From NCBI RefSeq assembly GCF_031877795.1, contig NC_133970.1, positions 48,676,828 to 48,740,827 on the forward strand: a stretch of 64,000 bases of DNA, given 5' to 3'. This document shows, piece after piece, positions 39,901 through 47,579 of this stretch. A program made the translations under genes and the position numbers. Under the pieces are notes generated by a model. It ran no database searches. It worked only from the letters and a program-made list of their open reading frames with translations, and had not been told where the DNA came from. The DNA is from Strix aluco (taxonomy: Eukaryota > Chordata > Aves > Strigiformes > Strigidae). Position 1 is the stretch's first letter. Every line of letters starts with the position of its first letter.

Positions 39901-42900
39901 CTTTTCATTCAATTGGATTATTTTCCTGACTGAAGAAACTCTTAATTAATACAGGATTAGTGAGTTCAGTGTTTCCATTGTTATCAGGTATAAGTACAAG
40001 CATGTGAGGATAAACATAAAACTAAAATACGAAAGGGCACAATTTTTTTTCCCTACTTCCCACTTCCATTCTCCCCTTCTCCCCTTTCCCATCAAACTGA
40101 AACATGTGATTTAAGCTTTTTGCTTTGTACAGTTCATATATTATTGGTGATATATAATGTTAAATTTGGGGATATTTACTTAGTTGTGTCAGATCATTTT
40201 AAGAGCTTTCTGGTTTTATGCAGTTCCTGGGTTTATTTTTCTTTTTTGGTGTTCTTGAATTTATTGGTCCTCTAGAGAAAGGCATAAAAGGAAGAGTAGA
40301 AGTCCCTCCAAGTCTCCAAAAACAACAAGAAGAAAGTCTTCACAAACTCCTTCTCCAAGAAGGTCAGTTTGATGTAAACATAAAAGTTAATGAGGAATAA
40401 AGGAGGAAAAAGTTATAGTATTTTGGTTAAATTGAAATGTGATCTAGAGATCAATGTTATGAAAGGAGCTAACTCAACTTGTGTTTCTTCTGGATTTTTT
40501 TTTTTTTTGTTATGCAAAAAGTCCATGAATAATAATTTTCGAAGGAAAAGGTCTATTTTTCAATAAACAGAACACTTGAAGGTGGATGCACATACATATC
40601 TTAAACAATTTGGGAAATATTTTCATTGATTTACTGCCTTTTCACTAGTCATCTCAGATAATTTCAATTGGTCAGTATGATTCAGTTTTAATTTAAAACA
40701 AAAAAACACTTAATGGATTTGATCTTTGGTATGCTTTCAGCAGGAGTGTTTTAAATCTGTTAACAGTGCAAATTTGCTTCAAATCAATAAAAGCCCTTCA
40801 TCAGATACAGATTAATTTGGATTCCTCTTTGCAAATACTGTGTATACTGAACACATGCATTCTTTAGCTCTCTTCCCTTGTCTTTATGAAGGGGGGTTTT
40901 TTATGTCTTGGTTTGTGGTTGGTGTTTTGGGGTTCTTGTTGTGTTTTGGTTTGGTTTTTTTCTTTTTTTGAAACCACCCAGATGAGAGTTTAGTTTGCAG
41001 TTAAATGGTTTGAAGGTGACTGAAACTTTCTAAAGGAAAGCAAATCAGGATACCGACATTCTTAGTTACTGTACTGTGTAGTTTACTGTACAGTACACCC
41101 AGTGTATGCATTGGTAGTATGTTGGATCAAATTCTGATTTGAGTAAAAAATTTTTTAAACAGAAACAAGAAAGAAAAAAAAAGAGAAAAGGATACAAATA
41201 ATGAAAGAAGAGAAGGGGAACACTCCACCTCCAAGAAAAAAAGTAGTAAAGAAAAAGAGGGAAAGGAAAAATCTGACAAAAGCACCACTACTTTGAAGGT
41301 AAGCTATGTGATGAAGTGATAAGCAGAGTGGAGTGCTGCAAGTGGAACAATTATTGGTATTCCCTCCCTTCTTTCTTTTCCTCACCCTTCTTTTTCCCAT
41401 TTTCCTTACCAAATTATTGCCACTTGGGTTTAGGTTTTGCCAGTTGGAGACATGAAAGTCATTCTCCAGTTGATATTAGTAGGCCAGATTGAGAAGTCTG
41501 TGTGTTTGAACTTTACTGGATGTATAGGAGCTTGTGTGAATAGGTTATGGAAATATTTTGTTTTGGTTTCACTCTCTCTTCTGTTCTGTGCCATATGTTA
41601 GGAATTGGCTGGCTGCCTATCTGTATGAGCAGGCAGGAAGCAGATTGTGTAACTAAGCAGCAGAGTTCAGGGTTAGTTTGGCTGTGTTGTGGTTTAACCC
41701 CAGCCAGCAACTAAATCTCACCCATCCACTTACTCCCTCCTTCCCCCTCCCCCCCTACCCCCCATGGGATGGGGAGAGAATCAGAAGAGTAAAGTGAGAA
41801 AACTCGTGGGTTGAGATAAAGCCCATTTAATAGGTAAAGCAAAAGCTGCACATGCAAGCAAAGCAAACCAAGGAATTCATTGCCCACTTCCCATGGGCAG
41901 GTGGGTGTTCAGGCATCTCCAGGACAGCAGGGCTCCATCGTGCATAACAGTTACTTGGGAAGACAAACGCCATCACTCTGAATGTCCCCCACTACTTCTT
42001 CCCCCAGCTTTATATGCTGAGCGTGATGCCATATGGTCTGGGATATCCCTTTGGTCAGTTGGGGTCAGCTGTCCCAGCTGTGTCCCCTCCCAACTTCTTG
42101 TGCACCCCCAGCCCCCTTGCTGGTGGGGTGGGGTGAGGAGTAGAAAAGGCCTTGACTCTGTGTAAGCACTGCTCAGCAGTAACTAAAACATCCCTGTATC
42201 ATCAACACTGTTTCCAGCACAAATTCAAAACACAGCCCCATACTAGCTACAGTGAAGAAAATTAACTCTATTCCAGTCAAAACCAGCACAGGCTGTCAAG
42301 CTGAAAAGATGTTTAATAAACTTTCACTCTGCAGTTCAGCCTCTCCCTGGTTGCTTTGGTTCTGGGCTGCATATTGAACTCTGAAGGAGTGTAGTTGAAG
42401 ATTTGAGGAAGAGTAGTATGGGATTTTTCCCTTGCAAAATAGAAGGTGGTGTGATTAAGAAAAGAAATAGCTTCAAATTGTTTAATCTTAGAATTTGAAA
42501 AGCAGCATGCCTTTAAAGAGTAGTTTGTGGTACTCAGAATTATTCAGCTGTTGTAAAACAGCTGATTTAGGTGACTGTTCACATGCTAAAGTAATTGTCT
42601 TACCCAATAATTCCCATAAAATTTATCAGTTACCTGACAAAAAATATGAAAGAAAAAATTGTAATCCTGCTTTATTTGAAAAGTATGGTGAAGTCTTAAT
42701 TTCTGGGGCTGTTTCTCATAGGTCCCATGATGCTGCTTGTTCTGTTTTACCTGAGTATTGATGATAAACACAGATAACTTTATGGAAATGATTTCTTGGA
42801 TGATGGGTTGTGATAAGTGTGTAACTTCAGCCAATTGAAAAGAAAAAAAATAAAAAAAAAAAAATTGCTGAGAAAGGATAGGCGTGTAAATTGAGGTAAT

Positions 42901-43143
42901 CAAAATACCAGGAGTTGGTTTGAAGTCATATCCTGTAATGCTAAGAGTATGTTTTGGGGTTTTTTTGTAAAATAATTTTATCTTTGGTAGGACAAAGATC
43001 ACCCTAAAGAGGATCCGAATTCAGAAGCTGACAAGGAAGTAGGTAATAGAGATACACAAAGGACTGATGAAGTCAAACTACAACAGAATGGAAACTATCA
43101 ACCAAATGACAAAAACCTCTCAGTTAAAATGGAGGAGGTTTAA
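8499..43143 (+). CDS. SREK1: SREK1, splicing regulatory glutamic acid/lysine-rich protein 1 (coding exons 2-12; exon 1 outside window)
   Basis: This is a nuclear SR-related splicing regulator; the family (SRrp86/SFRS12) modulates the activity of other SR proteins and alternative splice-site choice. Eleven exons were found by translation: 8499-8632, 16404-16519, 25721-25885, 26909-27087, 27674-27804, 29287-29401, 31956-32069, 33783-34190, 40276-40362, 41163-41298 and 42991-43143. Every junction is GT-AG and every phase fits, giving 1738 coding nt, or 578 complete codons plus a stop. Seen in order are the end of RRM1 (KVCYIKF), a proline-rich linker ([12 protein letters not shown]), RRM2 (RNP2 VYVGNL, RNP1 TRFAFVEF), RS repeats, a long K/E/R/D block and an acidic/basic tail ending KMEEV. 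As I recall the human protein, exon order and length agree closely. The start codon and first RRM strand lie left of the window. Identity is very secure. Confidence 0.97.
14069..14105. repeat. 15-bp tandem repeat, about 2.4 copies
   Basis: The unit CATACTTGTTAGGCA occurs twice head to tail (14069-14083, 14084-14098) and is followed by a partial third copy. It lies in SREK1 intron 2, with no sign of function. Confidence 0.85.
15863..15900. repeat. 38-nt poly(T) run
   Basis: An uninterrupted run of 38 T, 88 bases before the candidate alternative exon at 15989. It could be an expanded polypyrimidine tract or the poly(A) tail of an antisense insertion. I see no element next to it. Run length may be imprecise in an assembly. 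Confidence 0.9.
15989..16112 (+). other. SREK1: candidate SREK1 alternative (poison) exon
   Basis: A 124-nt segment bounded by an acceptor-like GTGTGCTATTAG and a donor-like CAG|GTGACC at 16113. It keeps seven CpG sites in an intron where CpG is otherwise rare, which suggests constraint rather than repeat DNA. Joined to exon 2 (ending GAA G), the frame reaches an in-frame TGA near its end. If the alternative AG at 15995-15996 is used (116 nt), a TAA comes after nine codons. Either form would remove the normal N terminus or send the message to decay. Exon 3 contains an in-frame ATG (MTSLMPGAG...) that could restart translation. Inference from sequence only. Confidence 0.5.
16404..16519 (+). 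CDS. SREK1: SREK1 exon 3 (linker between RRMs)
   Basis: The acceptor is TTTGCTTCTTCAG and the donor is GTAAGT at 16520. The exon completes the Gly codon (G|GT), then encodes [19 protein letters not shown] and the proline-rich stretch [13 protein letters not shown], ending in phase 0. Length is 116 nt. It includes an internal ATG in the [10 protein letters not shown] context, which would start an N-terminally shortened protein lacking RRM1. Confidence 0.97.
17574..18509 (+). pseudogene. CR1 ORF1 (esterase-type), truncated by a nonsense codon
   Basis: A 311-codon frame encoding the CR1 ORF1 protein, thought to bind nucleic acid and membranes during retrotransposition. Visible are a basic N terminus, a leucine-rich coiled-coil-like segment at residues ~54-82, an acidic/low-complexity middle, and the start of an SGNH/GDSL-type esterase domain: EVGDSILRG with GDS at residues 203-205, then [10 protein letters not shown]. 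The frame ends at TAG after QQMN L, but the same frame continues directly with [11 protein letters not shown], so this is an internal stop. The C-terminal catalytic Asp/His part is lost. Confidence 0.8.
18673..21089 (+). pseudogene. CR1 ORF2 (endonuclease-reverse transcriptase), frameshifted
   Basis: This encodes the APE-type endonuclease and RT that drive target-primed reverse transcription. The reading moves between frames: 18673-19029 ([17 protein letters not shown]), 18818-19309 ([14 protein letters not shown], then TAA), 19511-20113 (thumb/linker region up to [15 protein letters not shown]), 20068-20538 (fingers and palm, [14 protein letters not shown]) and 20490-21089 ([15 protein letters not shown]-terminal region). 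The TAA and the frame change at ~20080 are shared exactly with the second CR1 copy near 50 kb, so they predate both insertions or were spread by conversion. Confidence 0.88.
21808..22710 (-). mobile_element. CR1 LINE 3' fragment, older subfamily, antisense to SREK1
   Basis: Reverse-strand CR1 with its 3' end near 21808 (plus-strand AATCATAGAGTCATTTATGTT...). A frame of about 200 codons covers the RT C terminus ([45 protein letters not shown]-type region). Its 5' remnant continues at 23605-23650 beyond an inserted LTR. It differs clearly from the other two CR1 copies, so it is an older subfamily. Confidence 0.88.
22711..23599 (-). mobile_element. solo LTR (889 bp, ERVL-like, family B) splitting a CR1
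   Basis: Reverse-strand LTR beginning TGTGCTGGGTTTGTG at 23599 and ending at 22711, where the terminal CA has become TA. It is flanked by the 5-bp duplication TCCCC (22706-22710 and 23600-23604). CR1 sequence resumes directly after the right duplication. A TATA-like TATTTAAG occurs on the minus strand near 23425. The body holds 45-nt protein-like repeats. No internal retroviral genes are present. The inner part is almost identical to the partial LTR at 60588. Confidence 0.9.
23605..23650 (-). mobile_element. CR1 remnant, 5' part of the split CR1
   Basis: The plus-strand text TTCATCAAGATCATTGATAA and following bases correspond to the CR1 RT segment that reads CTCATCAATAAAGATGTTAA in the copy near 48.98 kb. 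It continues the CR1 interrupted at 22710. Confidence 0.75.
24516..25570 (-). mobile_element. solo LTR (1055 bp, ERVL-like, family A), copy 1
   Basis: Bounded by the duplication GTATT (24511-24515 and 25571-25575). On the minus strand it begins TATATTGGGTTTACATGG (TG mutated to TA) and ends CAACCCACCACA. Minus-strand signals are a TATA-like CCATATTTGAG near 25358 and AATAAA near 24701, which supports antisense orientation to SREK1. It holds imperfect ~44-45-nt repeats around CCCACGYTGGAGMAG and a C-rich run near 25510-25545. Its right end is 151 bp from the exon 4 acceptor. Confidence 0.93.
25721..25885 (+). CDS. SREK1: SREK1 exon 4 (linker and start of RRM2)
   Basis: The acceptor is TTTTTGTGGTTTCCAG and the donor is GTAGCT at 25886. 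It encodes [20 protein letters not shown], ...[16 protein letters not shown], then [18 protein letters not shown] is RNP2 of RRM2. Length is 165 nt, phase 0 at both ends. Confidence 0.97.
25886..26908 (+). other. SREK1: SREK1 intron 4
   Basis: 1.0 kb of AT-rich intron ending in the acceptor TGACTCTTTCTAG. No repeat or other feature recognised. Confidence 0.85.
26909..27087 (+). CDS. SREK1: SREK1 exon 5 (core of RRM2)
   Basis: It encodes [37 protein letters not shown] (RNP1 with the aromatic positions intact) and [20 protein letters not shown], ending two bases into a Lys codon. The donor is GTAAGA at 27088. Length is 179 nt. This is the most conserved part of the protein. Confidence 0.98.
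27088..27673 (+). other. SREK1: SREK1 intron 5
   Basis: 586-bp intron with no recognisable elements. The acceptor region is TTTTCCCTTAATTTAG. Confidence 0.85.
27674..27804 (+). CDS. SREK1: SREK1 exon 6 (end of RRM2 and following helix)
   Basis: It completes Lys, then encodes [20 protein letters not shown] and [20 protein letters not shown], an amphipathic helical segment following RRM2. The donor is GTAGGT at 27805. Length is 131 nt, ending one base into a Glu codon. Confidence 0.97.
27805..29286 (+). other. SREK1: SREK1 intron 6
   Basis: 1.5 kb. It contains the candidate alternative exon at 28137-28218 and a run of nine G near 28598-28606. No transposable element recognised. Confidence 0.75.
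28137..28218 (+). other. SREK1: candidate alternative (stop-containing) exon in SREK1 intron 6
   Basis: A strong acceptor (TTTTTTTTGTTCTCTTCTAG) opens an 82-nt segment followed by CAG|GTTAAT. In the frame left by exon 6 it adds eight residues (PINATVS-type) and then TAA, which would end the protein right after RRM2 and remove all RS and K/E domains. The acceptor looks better than those of several real exons. No AATAAA follows before exon 7, so a cassette poison exon is more likely than a terminal exon. Inference only. Confidence 0.35.
29287..29401 (+). CDS. SREK1: SREK1 exon 7 (first RS-rich segment)
   Basis: The acceptor is TTTTTTCCTCTCAG and the donor is GTAGGT at 29402. It encodes [20 protein letters not shown] followed by [18 protein letters not shown], the start of the arginine/serine domain that mediates SR-protein contacts. 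Length is 115 nt, ending two bases into an Arg codon. Confidence 0.96.
29402..31955 (+). other. SREK1: SREK1 intron 7
   Basis: 2.55 kb of AT-rich DNA. It includes a perfect 22-bp AT palindrome at 30669-30690 and a splice-site-like 23-nt fragment at 31182-31204 that I rejected as an exon. No transposable element recognised. Confidence 0.8.
30669..30690. repeat. 22-bp perfect AT palindrome
   Basis: ATATA, six T, six A, TATAT reads the same on both strands. It could extrude as a cruciform or be a fragile site, but may be chance in AT-rich intron. Confidence 0.9.
31956..32069 (+). CDS. SREK1: SREK1 exon 8 (RS-rich)
   Basis: It encodes [20 protein letters not shown], then [17 protein letters not shown], and ends two bases (TG) into the next codon. 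The donor GTGAGT is strong. The acceptor CATATAAAAGTAG has an adenine-rich run directly before the AG and a weak polypyrimidine tract. The junction codon with exon 9 becomes TGG (Trp), where I recall Arg in human. Length is 114 nt. Confidence 0.93.
32070..33782 (+). other. SREK1: SREK1 intron 8
   Basis: 1.7 kb. It holds one 82-bp deleted LTR (32246-32327); otherwise non-descript intron. Confidence 0.85.
32246..32327 (+). mobile_element. internally deleted ERVL-like solo LTR (82 bp)
   Basis: It begins TGTACTGGTTTTGGCTGG and ends GTTAACCACAACA, the two termini typical of the other LTRs here, with the middle missing. The flanks CTAAG and CTGAG look like a 5-bp duplication with one substitution. 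Confidence 0.7.
33783..34190 (+). CDS. SREK1: SREK1 exon 9 (large K/E/R/D-rich exon)
   Basis: A 408-nt exon, the largest in the gene, with donor GTTTGT at 34191. It encodes a long run of alternating charged residues ([20 protein letters not shown] and similar), the glutamate/lysine-rich domain that names the protein, then the conserved [18 protein letters not shown]. The DNA is almost pure purine on the + strand, so the minus strand gives artefactual Leu/Ser-rich frames. Such regions form single charged helices. The purine-rich exon could also act as its own splicing enhancer (inference). Confidence 0.97.
34592..34954 (-). mobile_element. solo LTR (363 bp), antisense to SREK1
   Basis: Flanked by a perfect duplication TTTAC (34587-34591 and 34955-34959). 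On the minus strand it starts TGTCCTGGTTTAACCAGG and ends GGCTAAACCATTACA, with ATTAAA near 34694. It is the same family as the + strand copy at 52030-52368. Confidence 0.93.
35817..36779 (-). mobile_element. family A LTR, copy 2, larger part
   Basis: By direct comparison it differs from 24516-25480 at about three positions over ~960 bp. The left flank is also GTATT. The element is interrupted by another LTR at 36780 and its terminal piece lies at 37639-37702. Confidence 0.92.
36780..37633 (-). mobile_element. solo LTR (854 bp) nested in the family A LTR
   Basis: TG...CA termini (TGTCACAGCCCGGACTGG to CAGTTCCTTACA on the + strand) and a perfect duplication GCTTC (36775-36779 and 37634-37638). 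It contains a GAAAAA-type microsatellite (about 36951-36992). On the minus strand TTAAAAGG near 37083 could be the TATA element. It shares an ATGCCTCAAACA-like motif near its minus-strand start with the 37978 LTR, so the two are probably related. Confidence 0.9.
37639..37702 (-). mobile_element. family A LTR, copy 2, terminal piece
   Basis: Continuation of the interrupted LTR, ending CCCAATACA (plus strand). Unlike the 35817-36779 part it differs from copy 1 by several substitutions and a ~27-bp deletion of the C-rich repeat. The right flank GAAAT does not match the left flank GTATT. Confidence 0.85.
37978..38753 (-). mobile_element. solo LTR (776 bp), antisense to SREK1
   Basis: Perfect duplication GATGC (37973-37977 and 38754-38758), starting TGTGAGAGACAAGAAACC on the minus strand and ending GGGACGTGACA. 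The minus strand has TATAAA near 38317 and AATAAA near 38066 in the right order for U3-R-U5. Confidence 0.93.
38850..39225 (+). mobile_element. old CR1 3' tail
   Basis: Decayed CR1 3' sequence: GAGAAGAGAAGGCTGAGGGG, then CAGTTGCCCAGAGAGATTGT, GGTCTGGACTAGGTGGTCTC and CTTCCAGCCTCAGTAGTTCT before the terminal TATTCTG. No coding frame survives. Confidence 0.8.
39276..39423 (+). mobile_element. internally deleted LTR (148 bp)
   Basis: Starts TGTCCTGGTTTTGGCCAGG and ends TTCAAACCACAACA, with a perfect duplication GGTAC on both sides (39271-39275 and 39424-39428). Most of the U3/R body is absent. Confidence 0.88.
40276..40362 (+). CDS. SREK1: SREK1 exon 10 (RS-rich)
   Basis: The acceptor is TTATTGGTCCTCTAG and the donor is GTCAGT at 40363. 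It encodes [20 protein letters not shown] then SSQTPSPR, ending two bases into an Arg codon. Length is 87 nt. It matches the human ERRRRR...PSPRS segment in position and composition. Confidence 0.95.
40363..41162 (+). other. SREK1: SREK1 intron 10
   Basis: 800-bp intron. An 8-bp inverted repeat (TGTACTGT 41070-41077, ACAGTACA 41090-41097) lies 65-93 nt upstream of the exon 11 acceptor. No transposable element seen. Confidence 0.85.
41163..41298 (+). CDS. SREK1: SREK1 exon 11 (lysine/glutamate-rich)
   Basis: The acceptor is TTTTTTAAACAG and the donor is GTAAGC at 41299. The phase from exon 10 gives [20 protein letters not shown], then [20 protein letters not shown] and STTTLK. Length is 136 nt, ending in phase 0. 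The frame passes an A-rich run where a one-base assembly error would destroy it; as given it is open. Confidence 0.95.
41299..42990 (+). other. SREK1: SREK1 intron 11
   Basis: 1.7 kb with one 606-bp LTR (41685-42290). The rest is AT-rich with an A-rich run near 42841-42865. The acceptor is TTATCTTTGGTAG. Confidence 0.85.
41685..42290 (-). mobile_element. solo LTR (606 bp), antisense to SREK1
   Basis: Perfect duplication GGCTG (41680-41684 and 42291-42295). Minus-strand start TGTGCTGGTTTTGACTGG and end GGTTAAACCACAACA. The minus strand has TATAAAGCTG near 42009 and ATTAAA near 41826. It is related to the LTR at 46972-47579. Confidence 0.93.
42991..43143 (+). CDS. SREK1: SREK1 exon 12, C-terminal coding part
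   Basis: Phase 0 acceptor. It encodes [20 protein letters not shown], ...[20 protein letters not shown] and VKMEEV, then TAA at 43141-43143. The human C terminus as I recall it (KEVDDKD..., HNGN, NLSTK) aligns along the whole exon, so the stop is natural. Confidence 0.96.
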   Translation, partial: DKDHPKEDPNSEADKEVGNRDTQRTDEVKLQQNGNYQPNDKNLSVKMEEV

Positions 43144-45180
43144 AGCAAAAAATAGATCTCTGACTCAACTAAGGAATGAAATCCAAAGCTTTTATTTCCC
43201 AGAATGAGGAAGAAAATGTCAAAGCAATCAACCTGAACATGGTGATAGTACTAATAGCTCTTACAATTCTTGTGATAGCTTTGTTGATTTCTTGCTGTAA
43301 AGTAAGAGAGTGGTGGACCAGTAGTTATACCATGAAAAGGCAGATGCCATCAGAACTATTCATCTCTGAAAATCCATGCGTTTTCATGATGGCTGTACTT
43401 ATTTGTAAAATGATTTTTGTTAAGTTTTGCCATAAGCTGTTACAAATAAGTAGAAACTGAAAGATGTAAACCTGTACTATCCAAAAAAAGCTGAAGATAT
43501 GCATTGAAGGTTGTTTAAAATACTGCTTGTTGATGAATTTTGTGTTGTTTTACTTTGTGGGTTAAAAAATCCACAAAAACTTCAATGTGTACTGTTTGAT
43601 GTGCTTGGAAATGGTGCATAAATATACACACTTTCTTGTTGTAAATGACAACTATAAAGGGTTTTTAAACATAAACAGAGTTTTATGGTTCTTACATTAA
43701 ATGCCCACTGACTACTTCGTTTTTCATTTGCTTACTGCTTGAGATTCTTGGGGTTTATTTAAAACAATTTCTTACTAATATCCCTAAAATTATTATTTCT
43801 TTTAAAGTATTTGAACAAAACATGCTACTTTTCTGTTCCTAAAAGGAACATTGCCATGTTATAGATAATAGGTTAGCTTAGTGGGTTATTTTGTTTTGTT
43901 GTTTATTTTTGTCCTTCCAGAAGTCAGCACATCTGTATGATATTATTAGAACTTACAGCTTTGTTTTGAGCCGTACTGCAGTGTGTCTGTTCAGCTGCAA
44001 ATAGTACAGGTGCCATTATGAAAATAATTTTTTTCTTATTTGTTTAAAAAAAAAATATGGGAGCACAAGCAGAAGCTTTAGTGCCTTCTTAGAATAATGT
44101 GGTATTTTTTAGAAATGTGTGTGTGCTATTACTCATTTTCAGCTAAATCTTACATGATCTCTACTGCTATTTTGCCACCACTATGCTGTAGACAAGAATG
44201 CAAGTGATTTGTCAGAATGATTAATTCACTTGTTAAACTACTAAAGCTCCATTTTAACTTTTATTTTTTGGAAGAGATTTATAGGTGAAAGTGAAGATGA
44301 ATCTTGGGGACCACCACTGTACAAAAGTAGTAGCTGAATACAAAGCATTTTCTGATCACCTGCATCAAAGACAGCCCTTTAGACATTTAATCTACATTTG
44401 GATGGCCTTAATTGTTACCTCTCCATCATAATCTCCAATACCTGTTAGGCGATATAAAAGGAATTGTATGCAAAGATGAGGGGATAATCATTCTTTAAAG
44501 AGAAAGCATGTAAGAAGAGAATGACAAAAGACATATTTTTGTCAAGGTAAAACATTGTACTCTCTGAACTAATTTAATCAGTTTCATCATTGTGAGATTT
44601 CTTAAGAGTCATACCTTTAAAATTTATACCTAAAATCAAGTAGATTATTTTTAATACAACTTAATACAATCAAATTACTTAATTGCCTTACCTAATGAGA
44701 AGTTATTTCTTTCAGTTAAGAAAAAACTTAATAGCATATTAGCTATTTGCTTTGAATTTGTTTTTCTTTTCCTTTGCATAGTTAATTCTTGGGGGAAAAA
44801 AAAAGGCATATTACAGGGAATGAAAAATTTGCCCGATTCCAAAGGTAATGAAACCCAATTTGATTGCGAAGCTGCTTAATCACTCTTTTTTTAATAGGTT
44901 TTTATGTTCTTGCTATTGTGTACATTTAAGAAGATAGAAAATGCTTTACTGTGTAAAGTATAGGCAGTCATTTTCATTATGTTTAAGCCAAACGATGTTG
45001 ACTGGTAAACAGCTTATTCTGATAAAAGAATGACAAATCTGTATGCTTATAGAAAGACTGTGAAGGATTGTGTCTTGCAACAGCTGTCTTATGATTTGTA
45101 AGTAGCATAGAGCAAAGAGATTCCTTGTATACTTGTTATCTTTGGTACCATTTCACTAATAAAATTATTTTAGAGGGAAG
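43144..45180 (+). other. SREK1: SREK1 3'UTR (minimum extent)
   Basis: AT-rich sequence directly after the stop. The first good AATAAA in a plausible setting is at 45158-45163, so a ~2-kb 3'UTR is likely. A second AATAAA at 46416-46421 could extend it. It contains a 94-codon frame (43176-43460) with a very hydrophobic segment, probably fortuitous. Confidence 0.65.
45158..45163 (+). promoter_or_regulatory. SREK1: candidate SREK1 polyadenylation signal (AATAAA)
   Basis: Canonical AATAAA in TTTCACTAATAAAATTATTT, the first convincing one after the stop in unique sequence. Confidence 0.55.
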
Positions 45181-46415
45181 TTTCTGCTTTTATATGCTTC
45201 TAGTTGATCTGGTCTTATTCAGGCAGCTTCTTTGATTTGAAATGTGGGTACAAGTGAAAATATACATGTATTATTTATAATATCTTTGAAAAGCTAAGTG
45301 TTTCCTTTGGGAGAAATTAGAATTCTTGCAGTGTATCATGTTTCAGTTGAGATTAGTTTGATTTCCTGAGTTTTGTTGTCCTGAAATTGCATGGCTCTAT
45401 TATATAGCAGTTACAGAATGTGTAAAGGATTGTGTACAGTTAGCTAAGAAATATGCCTTTGATAATAGTTAAGGATGGCAGCCTTACTAGCTAACTTATC
45501 ACATGTGCAAGTCCATATGCAGCACATTGTTATATTGTATGTGAATTAATGGTTCCCTTACAAAAATTTTTTCTTTTTTTTTAAAAAAAAAAGCAAACAC
45601 ATACACACAAAAAAAAGAAAGTCCACCAAACATATAAATTTCCTCCCCACCCCAGTCATATTTTCTTACAAATGCTGTATTTTCTGCTTTTGCTTTGTAA
45701 ATACCATGCAGATCTATGAAGTAGTTATATCTGTTTGTATTAGGTGTTTTACAGTTCCCCTCTTCCTAAAAAGACACTGCTAGAGAACTATTATGCTGTA
45801 AAATGCCTATCTCTGCTGAGGGTAGCTCATTTTTAAGCCGGTAGCATAACACAGTAATGAAGTTCCTGCTTGCTCCACCAGGACTGTGTGCATCATCCAT
45901 TAAATGTGTACATCTTCCACTGGAAGTTAATTGCCTTCATTGTTAATAAGTTTACACGCTGTGCTGCTGTGTTAGGTTGTTTGGTTTTGCACTTTATAAA
46001 TGAGATGAAATTGAGTGGTGGTATTGAGAACAGTATAGTTCATGATAGCTGTATTGTTTTAAATGTAACTTTATTTGAATCAGCCTTTATTTGAAAACTT
46101 TGTGACTCATAATTTCTCAGAAAAGTGATGGTATGGTGCCATTTTGCTAAGACCATGTAAAGCACTTATGTGGAAGCTTCCATTAGTGACCACAGTTATT
46201 TCACAACAGTGTTTCTGGAAAACAGATAGGATTTTTCTTTGGGTTTTAAAAGAGGAAGGTAGCAGAAGACAACTGTTGGTGGATGAAGCAGGATTCCAAG
46301 CTCAAAATAGAGGTGGCTGTGACTTAAATAAATTAATTGAAGTAAATGGTTAAACCCAGATGTGAGGGATGAAATTTTGTTTGCAAAAACTGTTAGTAGT
46401 ATGGTGTGTGTTTCA

Positions 46416-46421
46416 AATAAA
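46416..46421 (+). promoter_or_regulatory. SREK1: alternative downstream polyadenylation signal (AATAAA)
   Basis: AATAAA followed by GT/T-rich sequence (CTTGTTTTTCTG). It could give a longer SREK1 3'UTR. Confidence 0.35.
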
Positions 46422-46971
46422 AAAATAATCTTGTTTTTCTGAATTAGAACTAAGAGGGCAAAAACATTTGAACGCCTGAGAAATCAGTGAGACATGGGTT
46501 CTGCCTACTCATTAGTCGCCTGCTAATTTCTTTGATTGCAATTTTAGATAAATATGTTTGACCTAACTTTAAATTAGCTGGCTAACAGTGGAAACCTACA
46601 TACAGCTTGGATTCTGAAATGAGCTGACCATTTGAGTGCATTTACTCTGCTGCTAAGAAGGTAAATTCTGGAGTCTGAAGCATGCTTATCATTGCTTGCT
46701 AGTGTTCTCCAGTCCAGTTACATCTAAGGCAATACTTGAAACCAATTTGAAAGTCTGCAAGCCTGTTTGTTACATGGTAGCTTATCTGTGTTGCTGTTAG
46801 CTTGAACTAGTATTTTATAATAGTTTTTAGATTTAGGGATTTCTGTGATTTTTCTTTTGGTCTAAGGAAGAGATAATAAGTAAAGGCTGCTTTGTATGAT
46901 ACAAATTCTTATATACTGCTTACTTATCCTTATTACTGTGACCAGTTATTTTTTTCATTCATGTGCATGAC

Positions 46972-47579
46972 TGTGGTGGTTTGACCTTGGCTAAATGCCA
47001 GGTACCCACCAAGTCGCTCTATCACTTCCCCCCCTTCCCCTTTTTCTCAACAGGGCAAAGAGGGGAAAGAAAATAAGATAGGAAAACAAAACAACCAACC
47101 CTTGTGGGTAAAACAACAGCAGTTTTAATATAAGCAAAGCGAAGCAAAGGTCCGCGCGCGGAAGCAAAAAAAGCAAACAGATTTATTCTCTACTTCCCAT
47201 GAACAGGCGATGTCGGGCCTTCTCAGGAAGCAGGGCTCCCATACGCGGAGGGGTTGCCTCGGAGGACCAAGGGTGACCCCCCCCCCTTCCTCCTTTCTCC
47301 CAGCTTTATACTGAGCAGCCGTCAGATGGTCTGGAATATCCCTTTGGTCAGTTGGGGTCAGCTGTCCTGGTTGTGTCCCCTCCCAAGATCTTGCCCACCC
47401 CGTCCCACTGTGGGAGGGGGGGAAATGTCGGAAAGAGCCTTGGTGCTGTGTAAGCACCACTCAGCAGTAGCCACACCACCAGGGTGCTATCAACACCCTG
47501 CCAGCTCCCAACATAAACCACAGCACCATGGGGGCTGCTACAGGGGAAAACCAATTCCGGCTCAGCCACACCCAGTACA
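46972..47579 (-). mobile_element. solo LTR (608 bp)
   Basis: Perfect duplication ATGAC (46967-46971 and 47580-47584). Minus-strand start TGTACTGGGTGTGGCTGAG, end GGTCAAACCACCACA, with TATAAAGCTG near 47304. Related to the 41685 LTR: both share the CCCTTTGGTCAGTTGGGGTC block. Confidence 0.92.

Larger units (their letters stand above)
34191..40275 (+). other. SREK1: SREK1 intron 9, LTR-rich
   Basis: 6.1 kb containing a 363-bp LTR (34592-34954), the family A LTR copy 2 (35817-36779 plus 37639-37702) with a nested 854-bp LTR (36780-37633), a 776-bp LTR (37978-38753), an old CR1 tail (about 38850-39225) and a 148-bp deleted LTR (39276-39423). The rest (34960-35815, 39430-40275) shows no named element. 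Confidence 0.88.
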
